Shown one piece after another: positions 18,237 to 27,503 of a DNA stretch of 64,000 nucleotides (its first letter is position 1; each line of letters starts with the position of its first letter). This stretch comes from an uncultured Ruminococcus sp. (lineage in GTDB: Bacteria; Bacillota; Clostridia; Oscillospirales; Ruminococcaceae). The stretch spans positions 26,339-90,338 of the forward strand of contig CAMWQJ010000002.1 in the NCBI GenBank assembly GCA_947176415.1. The letters run 5' to 3'. The notes under the pieces are model-generated. The model worked only from the letters and a program-made list of their open reading frames with translations, ran no database searches and was not told where the DNA came from. Position numbers and translations under genes: made by a program.

Positions 18237-19742
18237 TCAATTATTAAATGTGTTGGAATTTCCGCCCTGACTGTTGATTTTTTCAATAAAAATTTTCTTT
18301 TTACCGCTGTCATAGTACATTGCAACAACAGGTTTTGAAAAATCAATCTGACTTTTTTCGTTTGTAAAAGTCACGTCCGCACCTATGAAAACCTCAGCAT
18401 AATAGGCAGTAAGTTCCATATCGTTATGAATACCCGAAAAGTCAGGAATATAAATAACAGTGCCGTCAGTAACATCATCGAAAAAATCCGAAGATACAGC
18501 TTCTTCAAAAGCCTTATACTTTTCAAGATTCTTATTAAAATAAGTATTCCATGCGGTGTTGCTGAACGAACATACAAGAGTTATTGCCGATACGGCGAGG
18601 CTAAGAATAATCATTACTCTTTTTGTCGGATTTCTGAATATTTTAATCAGAACAACAACCGCAAGCATTATCATAAAAAAATAGCTGTAGAATGACGGTA
18701 CATAGCTGTATGCGTTCTGTAATGCCCAGTCGGTATACTTCTCCGTCAGGCTGATTAAAACATTCGGAAAAAGCATTCCCGCAAGACAGAAAACAACCGC
18801 CTCCGAGGTATTCACGGAAATTTTTATTTTCGGAAAAACCCTGTAAAAAGCCATACCCGAAATTACTGGGGCTGTAAAATTCCACACGCTTATTGACTTT
18901 AAAAATTCGCTGAACGTTATATATTTTTTCAGAATCATCGCCACCGCAGGCAACATCGGAAAAGTACCGACAGAAAACTTGACAAGGGCGGTTAAACTCA
19001 ATAAAATATTACCGAAATAAAACCTCGTTCCGTCATAATAAGAGGGGTGAAAATACCGCCACGCACAGTAAATAATAAGATATACGAAAAGTAAAGTCCC
19101 GTGAAAAAACAGGTCTTTTATTAAAATAACGAAACGTTCACGGAAAATTTTTCCCTTGCTGAAATAAAGCGACAGTCCAATAAACATTAGCAGAAAAACC
19201 GTCACCGACTCATACATGAAACACGCAACAAAAAACAGTACAGCACTTTTTATCCTGTACGACTTTTTGCCGATTTTGAGATATTTTATAAACAGGTCGA
19301 GCGAAAAGAGAATAACCCCTATTGGAAATTGATGTGCGAATGTATAGGCTGTAAAAAGGCTGTGCTGATTTGAAATGCAGGCAAATGAAATAAACAGCAG
19401 ACAGACAAGACAAGCGGTATTTTTTGTAGAATTATTCTTTACGAGGAAAAAAAGTCCGCACATATCGAAAGCCACAGCCATAGCCGATAATATCCTGACA
19501 GCCGTAACGGAGTTGAAATAATACGGAATCCATAATAATACAGTCATAGGTATATGATTTATTCTGCCGTTTTCCGCATAGTCCGTAACCGTTTTAAGCA
19601 AATCCCCGTGGCGTACTTCCGCATATGTCAGTATATCGTCATGCACTGTCAGTACACTTTCGGACGTTGTAAAAAAATAAGCAAGAAAAACAATCAGGAC
19701 GGACGAAATAATAAAAGTTTTTTCAGAAACCGAATGCCTCAT
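18237..19742 (-). CDS. Polytopic membrane protein (GT-C-like topology, function unknown)
   Basis: 501 aa with many hydrophobic segments; 20-bp overlap with the upstream gene. Confidence 0.7.
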   Translation of the reverse strand: MRHSVSEKTFIISSVLIVFLAYFFTTSESVLTVHDDILTYAEVRHGDLLKTVTDYAENGRINHIPMTVLLWIPYYFNSVTAVRILSAMAVAFDMCGLFFLVKNNSTKNTACLVCLLFISFACISNQHSLFTAYTFAHQFPIGVILFSLDLFIKYLKIGKKSYRIKSAVLFFVACFMYESVTVFLLMFIGLSLYFSKGKIFRERFVILIKDLFFHGTLLFVYLIIYCAWRYFHPSYYDGTRFYFGNILLSLTALVKFSVGTFPMLPAVAMILKKYITFSEFLKSISVWNFTAPVISGMAFYRVFPKIKISVNTSEAVVFCLAGMLFPNVLISLTEKYTDWALQNAYSYVPSFYSYFFMIMLAVVVLIKIFRNPTKRVMIILSLAVSAITLVCSFSNTAWNTYFNKNLEKYKAFEEAVSSDFFDDVTDGTVIYIPDFSGIHNDMELTAYYAEVFIGADVTFTNEKSQIDFSKPVVAMYYDSGKKKIFIEKINSQGGNSNTFNN

Positions 19743-20268
19743 AGTCCTCCCTTATAAAGCGGTGATATGTTATGTGGGTACTGCCGTCTATTTCCTCCTC
19801 CAAAGAAATGCAGTATAAATATTCGTCAGGCACGCCGTCTTCAAAGAAAACAAGATAGTCAAACTCGTCATTGTGCTTTTCAACTACTTTCACGCTGTCG
19901 GAATATTTCCTGAAAATCCTTATAACGTCCTCGTACGTTCTGCCGTGACTTCTCACCGTCTCAACGAGTTCCTCAATAAAACCCGAGCCGTTGGAGTTGT
20001 GTATATATTCCGTACCCTCCGCAGAAACAGTAATGCAGAATCCGCCTTTAATTTCACGGAAAGAAAGTTTTCTGAGCCTTTCGGAAACGCTGTCCGAAAA
20101 GTCCGCAAGAGCATTTTTCATATCGCACGAATTAAAGTCCGTATCAAGAAGACTATTCAGCGAGCCGAGCATATAATTAAGACTGACCGCCCTTTTTTCA
20201 AAACCGAGCTTTGCGTGTGCTTCACGGATATTGTCTGTTATATTTTTTTCAAGCCTTGTATAATCCAT
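19723..20268 (-). CDS. DUF3877-like protein
   Basis: MDYTRLEKNITDNIREAHAKLGFEKRAVSLNYMLGSLNSLLD resembles DUF3877 from memory; not verified. Confidence 0.55.
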   Translation of the reverse strand: MDYTRLEKNITDNIREAHAKLGFEKRAVSLNYMLGSLNSLLDTDFNSCDMKNALADFSDSVSERLRKLSFREIKGGFCITVSAEGTEYIHNSNGSGFIEELVETVRSHGRTYEDVIRIFRKYSDSVKVVEKHNDEFDYLVFFEDGVPDEYLYCISLEEEIDGSTHITYHRFIREDYEAFGF

Positions 20269-20395
20269 AAATAAAACGCCTCCTTTTATACTGATATTAT
20301 ATCACAGTCACGAATTTTATTCAAGACCCTTTTGTGTAAAATTACCAAATAATATATATAAAATTTGTACATAGCGTTTATGGCAGATTTCATAA

Positions 20396-20430
20396 ATAAT
20401 ATTGACTTTTATTCAATATTATGATAATAT
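20396..20430 (+). promoter_or_regulatory. Promoter and candidate operator of the GH5 cellulase gene
   Basis: TTGACT (20402-20407)-N17-TAATAT (20425-20430), overlapped by perfect inverted repeat ATAATATTG-N9-CAATATTAT (20396-20422). Confidence 0.65.
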
Positions 20431-20509
20431 TAAAGTATACGAATATGAAAGGCGGTTTTTTCAGCACTGATTTTTCCGCCGTAAATAAACCACATGGGAG
20501 GGCATAGAA

Positions 20510-22816
20510 ATGTCAAATAAAAACAAGGGTTTCAGACGAATCATAAGCATTTCGGCTGCTGCTGTATGCATGATGTCTGCACTCAATTTTGCACCGCTTA
20601 ACGACAATATGACTGTTGACGCTGCTGATGTCATGACAGCTTTTGAGATAACACAGGATATGAAAATAGGCTGGAACTACGGCAACTCGCTTGACGCAAG
20701 CGGTAAACTTTATAAAGACAATCCCGAAAGAAATATTTTTTCTACGGGCAATGAGGGTCTTGATGTCGAAATGTCATGGAACAATCCACGCTGTACTCAG
20801 GAAACTATGGACGCTGTAAAAGCTAAAGGCTTCAATACAGTTCGTCTTCCTACTACATGGACTCCACATATGGACGAAAACAACAAAATTGATGCTGACT
20901 GGATGGCTCGTGTTCATGAAGTTGTTGATTATTGCTACAAGAATGATATGTATGTTATTCTTAACATTCACCATGAAGAATGGATTAACCGTCCTGACTT
21001 TGATACAGCTTATGAGGAAATATCCGTCAAGTTAAAGGCTGTATGGAAACAGATTGCCGAGGAATTCAAGGACTACGACCAGCACCTTATATTTGAGGGC
21101 ATGAACGAACCCCGTGCCGCAGGACAGGAATATGAATGGTGGTTAGCTCCGTCAGCTCCTAAGGAAAAACTTTTTGAAGTTATAAACAAACTCAATCAGG
21201 ATTTCGTTGATACTGTAAGAAGCGTTGAGTCTCCTTATCAGAAAACGAGACTTCTTTCCTGTCCGCCTTACTGTGCATCGGGCAGTGATATAAACATGAT
21301 GTCAGCCCTTGAACTTCCCGACGACCCGTACGTTGCAGCGTCTGTCCATGCTTATTCGCCTTATAATTTCTGTATGGGCGACGGCGAACACAATACTTTC
21401 TCCGAAACATATGCTACTGAACTTGAGGGCATTTTAAAGAATATCCGCAAGACTTTTATCGATAATAATATACCTGTTATCCTCGGCGAATTCAGTGCCT
21501 CAAACTATAACAACACAGAGGCAAGATGTGAATGGGCTACAACATACATTTCGCTTGCGAAGAGCTATGGCTTCCCGTGTGTTCTATGGGACAACGATGC
21601 AAGAGGAAACAGCGACCAGTCCGAAGCACATGACTACCTCAACAGAGTAACTAACACATGGTATGAGGATTCAGGTCAGGTTATTGACGCAATGATGGCT
21701 GTACACGCTGACGACTCCATTGTATGGGGTGCTAGTGATTTCACAACACAGAAACAGTATAAACATGATGATATTTCAACAGGCAAGGAAATTGCCAATA
21801 CAGCAGGTGCTTATGACAGCAACGTTGACGGCAAGGAAGGCTCTCCTGCACAGATTATAAAGTTCTCCGAATTTGACGGCAAGGAAATAGCTGTAAAATA
21901 TACAGGCGGAGACCCTGAACTTGCTTTCATGGACTCCGATTGGGGTGGCTGGACAACTGTGAAGCCTTACTATATTGACGAAAAGAACGGTATTGCTTAC
22001 TTCTCATCTGATGATATAAAAACAGCGTGGGAAGCTAATAACGGCAATGTTTCAAGCCTCAACAGCGTTATCATAAGAGCAAACGGCAAGACAACAGTTG
22101 AAAAAGCTGTTATCATGAATAAGGGTACTCTTGTTGACACGCCCGACAAGCCGAAGCCTGAAACAACTACTACAACGTCTTCACAGGGCGGAAATACCAC
22201 AACCACTACCACAACAACAACCACAGAAATTCCCGATGATTTTAAATTTGAGGTTGTAAAACTTCCTGTAAAACTCAACGGCGAAAAGACATTGAAATTC
22301 ACAATTGAGGGTTCACCTTCTGCATCTGTCGGCGGTGGTATCTGCTATGACGCTGGAGAGTGGGCTTCTGTTGAATGGAGCGGTAATGTAGGAGCAAACG
22401 GCAAACTTGAAATGACTGTTGACATCTCTGATATTCCGTCATCTGTAAAAGATGCTGAAATTCAGATTTGGTGGTCTAACGTATGGGACTCAAAGACAGA
22501 AACGGGAATCGACCAGCCCGCAAAAGTTACTGTAGATTCTTCTTCTGAATCAACTAAACCAGACGGCAAGGTTTCTTACGGCGACGTTGACGAAGACGGC
22601 AGTGTAGGCATAAACGACTGTGTACTTATCATGCAGTCAATGGCAAATCCCGATAAATACACACTTTCCGAACAGGGCAGAAAGAATGCAGACGTTGTAG
22701 ACGGCGACGGCGTAACAAACTCCGATGCCCTCGCTATACAGTTCGTTGAATCGAGAACAATAACAACCGACATTTTCCCGATAACATCTGTTCAGCTTGA
22801 TGCACTCAGCAAATAA
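20510..22816 (+). CDS. Secreted GH5 endoglucanase (GH5_4-like) with two CBM-like modules and a type I dockerin
   Basis: Signal peptide; MKIGWNYGNSLDA, WNNPRCTQETMDAVKAKGFNTVRLPTTW, LIFEGMNEPR, VILGEFSAS; Thr-rich linker; dockerin repeats GDVDEDGSVGINDCVLIMQSM and NADVVDGDGVTNSDALAIQFV. Confidence 0.95.
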   Translation: MSNKNKGFRRIISISAAAVCMMSALNFAPLNDNMTVDAADVMTAFEITQDMKIGWNYGNSLDASGKLYKDNPERNIFSTGNEGLDVEMSWNNPRCTQETMDAVKAKGFNTVRLPTTWTPHMDENNKIDADWMARVHEVVDYCYKNDMYVILNIHHEEWINRPDFDTAYEEISVKLKAVWKQIAEEFKDYDQHLIFEGMNEPRAAGQEYEWWLAPSAPKEKLFEVINKLNQDFVDTVRSVESPYQKTRLLSCPPYCASGSDINMMSALELPDDPYVAASVHAYSPYNFCMGDGEHNTFSETYATELEGILKNIRKTFIDNNIPVILGEFSASNYNNTEARCEWATTYISLAKSYGFPCVLWDNDARGNSDQSEAHDYLNRVTNTWYEDSGQVIDAMMAVHADDSIVWGASDFTTQKQYKHDDISTGKEIANTAGAYDSNVDGKEGSPAQIIKFSEFDGKEIAVKYTGGDPELAFMDSDWGGWTTVKPYYIDEKNGIAYFSSDDIKTAWEANNGNVSSLNSVIIRANGKTTVEKAVIMNKGTLVDTPDKPKPETTTTTSSQGGNTTTTTTTTTTEIPDDFKFEVVKLPVKLNGEKTLKFTIEGSPSASVGGGICYDAGEWASVEWSGNVGANGKLEMTVDISDIPSSVKDAEIQIWWSNVWDSKTETGIDQPAKVTVDSSSESTKPDGKVSYGDVDEDGSVGINDCVLIMQSMANPDKYTLSEQGRKNADVVDGDGVTNSDALAIQFVESRTITTDIFPITSVQLDALSK

Positions 22817-22827
22817 TAAAAAAATAT

Positions 22828-22866
22828 AAGGACGTACTCTTATAAAAAGGTACGTCCTTTTTTTTA
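22828..22866. terminator. Rho-independent terminator after the GH5 gene
   Basis: AAGGACGTAC-N12-GTACGTCCTT followed by T run. Confidence 0.85.
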
Positions 22867-23373
22867 TTCTTTTGAATATACTGCCGTTATCTCAGATATA
22901 TAAGCTCTGTGATAAGGGTCAGTTGAAAAGAATTTTTCGGGAATGCCGTCATCTGTGAGAAATCCGCTTTCCTGCAAATCATAGCTGTAGAGTTTACGGC
23001 ACACAAAGACGAGTTCTGCCTCTTCAAAAGCCATACAGCCGTCAAGCTCGCACGGAGTAAGACCTGTTTCTTTCACCTTGTCGCAGTCTCTTCCTGAGTG
23101 CGAACCGCAGAAAGATAGAGCCTTTCTGCACTCTCCGCCGAAAAACGAACAGGTGAAAAAGTCTCCGTTTTCGATAAATTCATAAGTATAGCGGTTGGGT
23201 CTGATATAGCAGGTAAGAACGTTTTTATTCCAGAGAACGCCAAGCTGTCCCCATGAAGCCGTCATGGTATTGAATTTCTCTGCATTTCCGCCTGTAATGA
23301 GCGTCCATTCCTTGCCGATTTTCTCAAACGGATTAAAAGAAAGTCCGTCAAGAGAGATTTTTTTAAAAGCCAA
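22864..23373 (-). CDS. Flavin reductase-like (FMN-binding split barrel) protein
   Basis: NTMTASWGQLGVLWNKNVLTCYIRPNRYTYEFIENGDFFTCSFF. Likely TTG start at 23373 with AAGGAGG upstream; ORF track start is 23400. Confidence 0.85.
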   Translation of the reverse strand: MAFKKISLDGLSFNPFEKIGKEWTLITGGNAEKFNTMTASWGQLGVLWNKNVLTCYIRPNRYTYEFIENGDFFTCSFFGGECRKALSFCGSHSGRDCDKVKETGLTPCELDGCMAFEEAELVFVCRKLYSYDLQESGFLTDDGIPEKFFSTDPYHRAYISEITAVYSKE

Positions 23374-23423
23374 AATAAATTCCTCCTTATGTATAATCAA
23401 ATCCGCAGATACCGCCTTTTATT

Positions 23424-24185
23424 TCAGCTTCTCACACGCCTGAGAGCCGACTTGTAACGCAGACGTAGCTTGTCTGTAATAAGGGCGATAAATTCGGAAT
23501 TTGTAGGTTTGCCCTTGTCCGTGTCCACGGTGTAGCCGAAAAACGAGTTAAGAGTATCAACGTTTCCTCTGTCCCACGCAATTTCGATAGCGTGACGGAT
23601 AGCACGTTCCACCCTTGATGATGTTGTGTCATAAATGCTTGCAACTGTCGGATAAAGAAGTTTTGTAACACTGTCGAGCAGTGACTTGTCTTCTATTGAA
23701 TAGAGAATAGCCGTTCGGAGATAATAATATCCCTTTATGTGTGCAGGCACGCCGAGCTGATGTATAATGTCAGTAACAACAACTTCCATATCGTCGCTCA
23801 GACTGTTTACCCTGTCTCCGAGTGCTGAATTAATCGCACTGCATAAATCCCCCGCATCGTAAGGCTTGAGAAGAAACTTTGAAGCACCGTTATCCATAAC
23901 CTGTCTTTCTATAAATTCGTTGTCATAAGCCGAAGTCACGATAAAAACAGGGAACTTCACACCCATTTCCCTGACGTTCTTCATTATAGAAACAACATCG
24001 CCGTTTTGTGCGGTTATGTCAACCACAACAACGTCCGGCGGGTCGTTCCTTATCGAATCGAGAATCACGCCACAGTCCTTTCTTCTGGTGTAGGCGTACA
24101 TTCCTCTTTCCCTCAGCTTGTTGGCAATGCTTACGCCCGTTTCGGCAGAATCGTCACCAATCAGCACTCTTATCTTGTTATTCAT
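23424..24185 (-). CDS. spo0A: Spo0A-family response regulator
   Basis: Receiver domain followed by Spo0[26 protein letters not shown]...[22 protein letters not shown]...[18 protein letters not shown]. Start MNNKIRVLI at 24185 with AGGAGG. Confidence 0.94.
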   Translation of the reverse strand: MNNKIRVLIGDDSAETGVSIANKLRERGMYAYTRRKDCGVILDSIRNDPPDVVVVDITAQNGDVVSIMKNVREMGVKFPVFIVTSAYDNEFIERQVMDNGASKFLLKPYDAGDLCSAINSALGDRVNSLSDDMEVVVTDIIHQLGVPAHIKGYYYLRTAILYSIEDKSLLDSVTKLLYPTVASIYDTTSSRVERAIRHAIEIAWDRGNVDTLNSFFGYTVDTDKGKPTNSEFIALITDKLRLRYKSALRRVRS

Positions 24186-24322
24186 TGTTTTATACCTCCT
24201 TTTGTTCTGTAAATATATTTTAGCACACAGCAACAAAAGAATGCAACGGATTATTTTTTGTTTTAATGCAGATAAAACACTTTAAAAGGGGAATATCGTC
24301 GGACGTGAAAAAAATTGTCAAA

Positions 24323-25588
24323 TCAGCGGTGCGATTTTGCAAGAATGCCGTCGGCAATTGTCCGCACTTTTGTCCCGTGCGGAAATAGTTTGTCGGCAAA
24401 CTTTGAAAGAGCGTTCTTTTTGACAGCCCTTGAATAAACGGGTGCTAAGTCAGGTTCTGTAACCGTCTCGGCAAGTTTTTTTGATATATCGCCGAGCATA
24501 AGCCTGTCGGACGGTGCGGAGTGGTTTACGAGAAAAGCAAACGGCAGACTGAATCCCCTGAAACTGAAAATATCTTCAAACTCCCCGAAACACTCGGAAA
24601 ACATCTTTATAAAATCATCTCGTCCGCCTGATATACGGGAATTTTTTTCCATTGCGGAAATAACTTCTCTTTCAATAGCATTTTGAGGTTGAAAATTATC
24701 GTCAAGAGAGAGCAAACCTAAAACCATAAAGCCGAGCATATACGGGTCGTTGCAGAAGTCTGATTTAGGGACTTTATTCTGCGGAAAATCAAACCCGTAA
24801 AGTGCATACAGACCAAAAGCACAGCGGAGTGCGAGAAAATCAGGAGAATCGATTTCAAGAATATTTTCTGCCTCTGCAAACCCTCTGAGTCTGCCCGACT
24901 TAACCATCATCGGCACGACAGGCGAAACGAGCATAGCCTGAATGCCCTTTAAAACAGGCACTTCGACATCATATTCAACATTACTTCCTATATGTATAAG
25001 AGACTTCGGCGGTGCGGATATTTTTTCAAAAACAGCATCAAATATACCGCCCTTGCTTGTATTCTGCGGAATCATCAGCCACTTGTAATCAGTATAACCG
25101 CATTTTTCGAGAATCCCCCTGACTACTTCTTTCGGATACAGAGAACCTGCAATAATTATAATTTGCCTGTTTTTCCTTACCGCTTCCGTGTAGAGACTTT
25201 TTCCGCACTGCCTCGGAAAAGAAAATCTTTTTATAAGCTCGCATTCTCTTTTCATGAGAAATTCCGTATCTTTTTCGGAGATTTTAGCGGTTTTTCCGAT
25301 AACGGCATAAACCTTTTCAAGCGTCACGCACTCCACGGCACTGCATTTTTTTTCGGCTGTTTTGTAAGCCTCTGTGCGAATTTCAGCAAAAGTTTTTCTC
25401 GACCTGCTTATTTTTCGGAAATCCTCTTCCATGAACATAAATAAATCACAGTCAGCCGAAAAAGGCGTTACGACAAGCGAGCCTTCGAGCCTGAAACTCA
25501 CTGCCTTGATATCATTTCCCGAAATCTTCTCCGTCATTGTTTTAATTAATGCTTTCTGTTTTTCCGAAAGCGGTCGTGCTGTTTCCAT
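24323..25588 (-). CDS. HAD-like protein with degenerate catalytic motifs
   Basis: Layout resembles the HAD family beginning 'ISFDIFDTLLVRPF': here VSFRLEGSLVVTPF, DLFMFMEEDF, IRTEAYKTAEKK, KRFSFPRQCGKSLYTEAV, SLIHIGSNVEYDVEVPVLKGIQAM. Confidence 0.65.
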   Translation of the reverse strand: METARPLSEKQKALIKTMTEKISGNDIKAVSFRLEGSLVVTPFSADCDLFMFMEEDFRKISRSRKTFAEIRTEAYKTAEKKCSAVECVTLEKVYAVIGKTAKISEKDTEFLMKRECELIKRFSFPRQCGKSLYTEAVRKNRQIIIIAGSLYPKEVVRGILEKCGYTDYKWLMIPQNTSKGGIFDAVFEKISAPPKSLIHIGSNVEYDVEVPVLKGIQAMLVSPVVPMMVKSGRLRGFAEAENILEIDSPDFLALRCAFGLYALYGFDFPQNKVPKSDFCNDPYMLGFMVLGLLSLDDNFQPQNAIEREVISAMEKNSRISGGRDDFIKMFSECFGEFEDIFSFRGFSLPFAFLVNHSAPSDRLMLGDISKKLAETVTEPDLAPVYSRAVKKNALSKFADKLFPHGTKVRTIADGILAKSHR

Positions 25589-25612
25589 TAAACACCTCCC
25601 ATAAAGGAAATA

Positions 25613-27475
25613 TTATTCATCTCCGTAATAGTAGTCGTCAGGATATTCATTTTCATAGTCATCATAATCATCTTCATAGTCGTAATCCTGATAATCGTCT
25701 TCATAGTCATAGTCTTCATTGTCTTCATAGTCTTCAACATCTGTGTTACCTGTCGTAACAGCTTCTGTTGGCGGTGTATACTCTTCCGCAAGGTCCTTTG
25801 AAAAATTCCTCTTTCCGACTGAAAGCTGACCGCCGGAAAGTATAGTGCGGTACTTGTCGAGAGTAAGCACCCCTTCGGAATTGTAGGCTTGTATAAACTC
25901 ATCTTTTGTGGTGTATTTTTCAGAAAGTTCACCGTTTTCCATAACGTAATCACCGCCCCACAGACCAAAGAAAGACCACACGGCGTTATCCCTGAACTCT
26001 GCGTTGATATCGGGAATATTGTCGCACTCGCTGACGGCTATCAGCTTGCCGTCTATGTATCTTTGCGACGCCATAAGCTGTTCGACACGACTTCCGAACT
26101 TATTACCCTCGCCTACATATAAATCATAAGACGCTATATCATAAAGTGAGGAGTCAATTGTATATACATCACTCATGCCGTTCCAGACCCATATAAGATT
26201 ATTGATTTTCAGATAATTTGTGTAACGCTTGTACATGAGTTCCCATAGCCATTGGTAAGCCTCCACACCGCTTGCTCCCCACCAGTAGACTGCACCCTCG
26301 TCGCTGTCATAGCCGAGTGAAGCATCGTACATGGGTCGCCAGAGTACAGGAATATCCTTTTCCTGAAGCGGAATAAGTATTCTTCTTGCAAACTCGTCCA
26401 TTGAGGCAATCAGCTTGTAACACTCTTCGGAAATATAGTTCTGCGTATAAAGGTCGTAAACCTGTTCAAGCGAATAATTCCATATTTCCGTATCGGTAAA
26501 AGCGTTTATTATAGAAAAATTGCAGTCCTGCATATATACGGAAGAAGCGAGGTCTGGCGACTTCCAGTCCCACGTTATAGAATTTATACCGCCTTTTTCG
26601 TGCCAGTCGATACAAGCCTGCACATCAGGAAGAATATTATCGGTTGCTGGAATATCCCCTATTGAAACGCACCGTATAACAGGATATTTCCCTGTTGTTT
26701 TGTGTATAAGTTCTATTTCGGCGTTGTCAGTTCCCGAAACATACTGCCCCGTAAGCGTGTAGTTGCCGAAATTGTCCGCGAGGAATTTCATAAGCTCCTT
26801 TGCTGATTCCGATGCATTGGAATTTACAGGCGTATCGGAAACATTATAATTTATGCTGTTTACGGAAACGCTGTTTTCTATGTCAAGATAATCAAGCATA
26901 ATTTCGCCCTCAGGAAGTATTTCTATTTCGTTCATACCCTTTTCAAGAAATAAGCCATAATGAGTTATTTTCTGAAAATTCCCGTCATCTGTTGTAGTAA
27001 AGCGGTAAAGCTCCGCACCGTCAACGGAAACAATGCAGTTTACGGGCTTGTCAGAAGCAACACCGAAAGATATATCATAATGCTGTGTTGCAGGTGCATC
27101 AAACTTGAATTTAAAAGCCACTGTACCGTAGTCGCCGAATCCCGTGACATAACCGCCACCGCTGTAGCCGTCTCTTTCATTTGAGGCTTTGAGACCGTTT
27201 TTAAGGCGTTCCCTTTCTGCCTCATAGATATCAGAGGCATAAGAGTGTTCGGGGGTCGGATAGGAAACAGGATACTCCGGATAAGTATCTACAGGTGCTT
27301 CCGTAGTTATTTCCTGCGTTACTATCGGCTCTGTTGTAATCTCCTCCGTAACCTCTTCTGTCGGCTGTACGTCCTCCGAGGACTGCTCGGCTGGTTTTTT
27401 TGAACTGCACGCCGTGACAGCAGACAGACAGACCGCCGTTGCGGTAACAGCAGAAATATATTTTAAAATCTTCAT
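25613..27475 (-). CDS. GH26 (beta-mannanase-like) lipoprotein with CBM35-like module and acidic Tyr/Asp tail
   Basis: Lipobox SAVTACSS; CBM-like FKFDAPATQHYDISFGVAS; GH26-like NYTLTGQYVSGTDNAEIE, SITWDWKSPD, PVLWRPMYDASLGYDSDEGAVYWWGA, NLIWVWNGM; tail DYEDNEDYDYEDDYQDYDYEDDYDDYENEYPDDYYYGDE. Confidence 0.85.
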   Translation of the reverse strand: MKILKYISAVTATAVCLSAVTACSSKKPAEQSSEDVQPTEEVTEEITTEPIVTQEITTEAPVDTYPEYPVSYPTPEHSYASDIYEAERERLKNGLKASNERDGYSGGGYVTGFGDYGTVAFKFKFDAPATQHYDISFGVASDKPVNCIVSVDGAELYRFTTTDDGNFQKITHYGLFLEKGMNEIEILPEGEIMLDYLDIENSVSVNSINYNVSDTPVNSNASESAKELMKFLADNFGNYTLTGQYVSGTDNAEIELIHKTTGKYPVIRCVSIGDIPATDNILPDVQACIDWHEKGGINSITWDWKSPDLASSVYMQDCNFSIINAFTDTEIWNYSLEQVYDLYTQNYISEECYKLIASMDEFARRILIPLQEKDIPVLWRPMYDASLGYDSDEGAVYWWGASGVEAYQWLWELMYKRYTNYLKINNLIWVWNGMSDVYTIDSSLYDIASYDLYVGEGNKFGSRVEQLMASQRYIDGKLIAVSECDNIPDINAEFRDNAVWSFFGLWGGDYVMENGELSEKYTTKDEFIQAYNSEGVLTLDKYRTILSGGQLSVGKRNFSKDLAEEYTPPTEAVTTGNTDVEDYEDNEDYDYEDDYQDYDYEDDYDDYENEYPDDYYYGDE

Positions 27476-27503
27476 ATTATTCCTCCAAAATAAAAGCATT
27501 CAG

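Noticed and set aside
21997-22302. Minus-strand ORF with poly-valine segment
   Set aside because: Antisense of the ACA/ACC Thr-linker codons of the GH5 gene; an artefact of low complexity.
25549-25758. His/Ser-rich plus-strand ORF
   Set aside because: Antisense of the Asp/Tyr tail of the GH26-like protein; not an independent gene.
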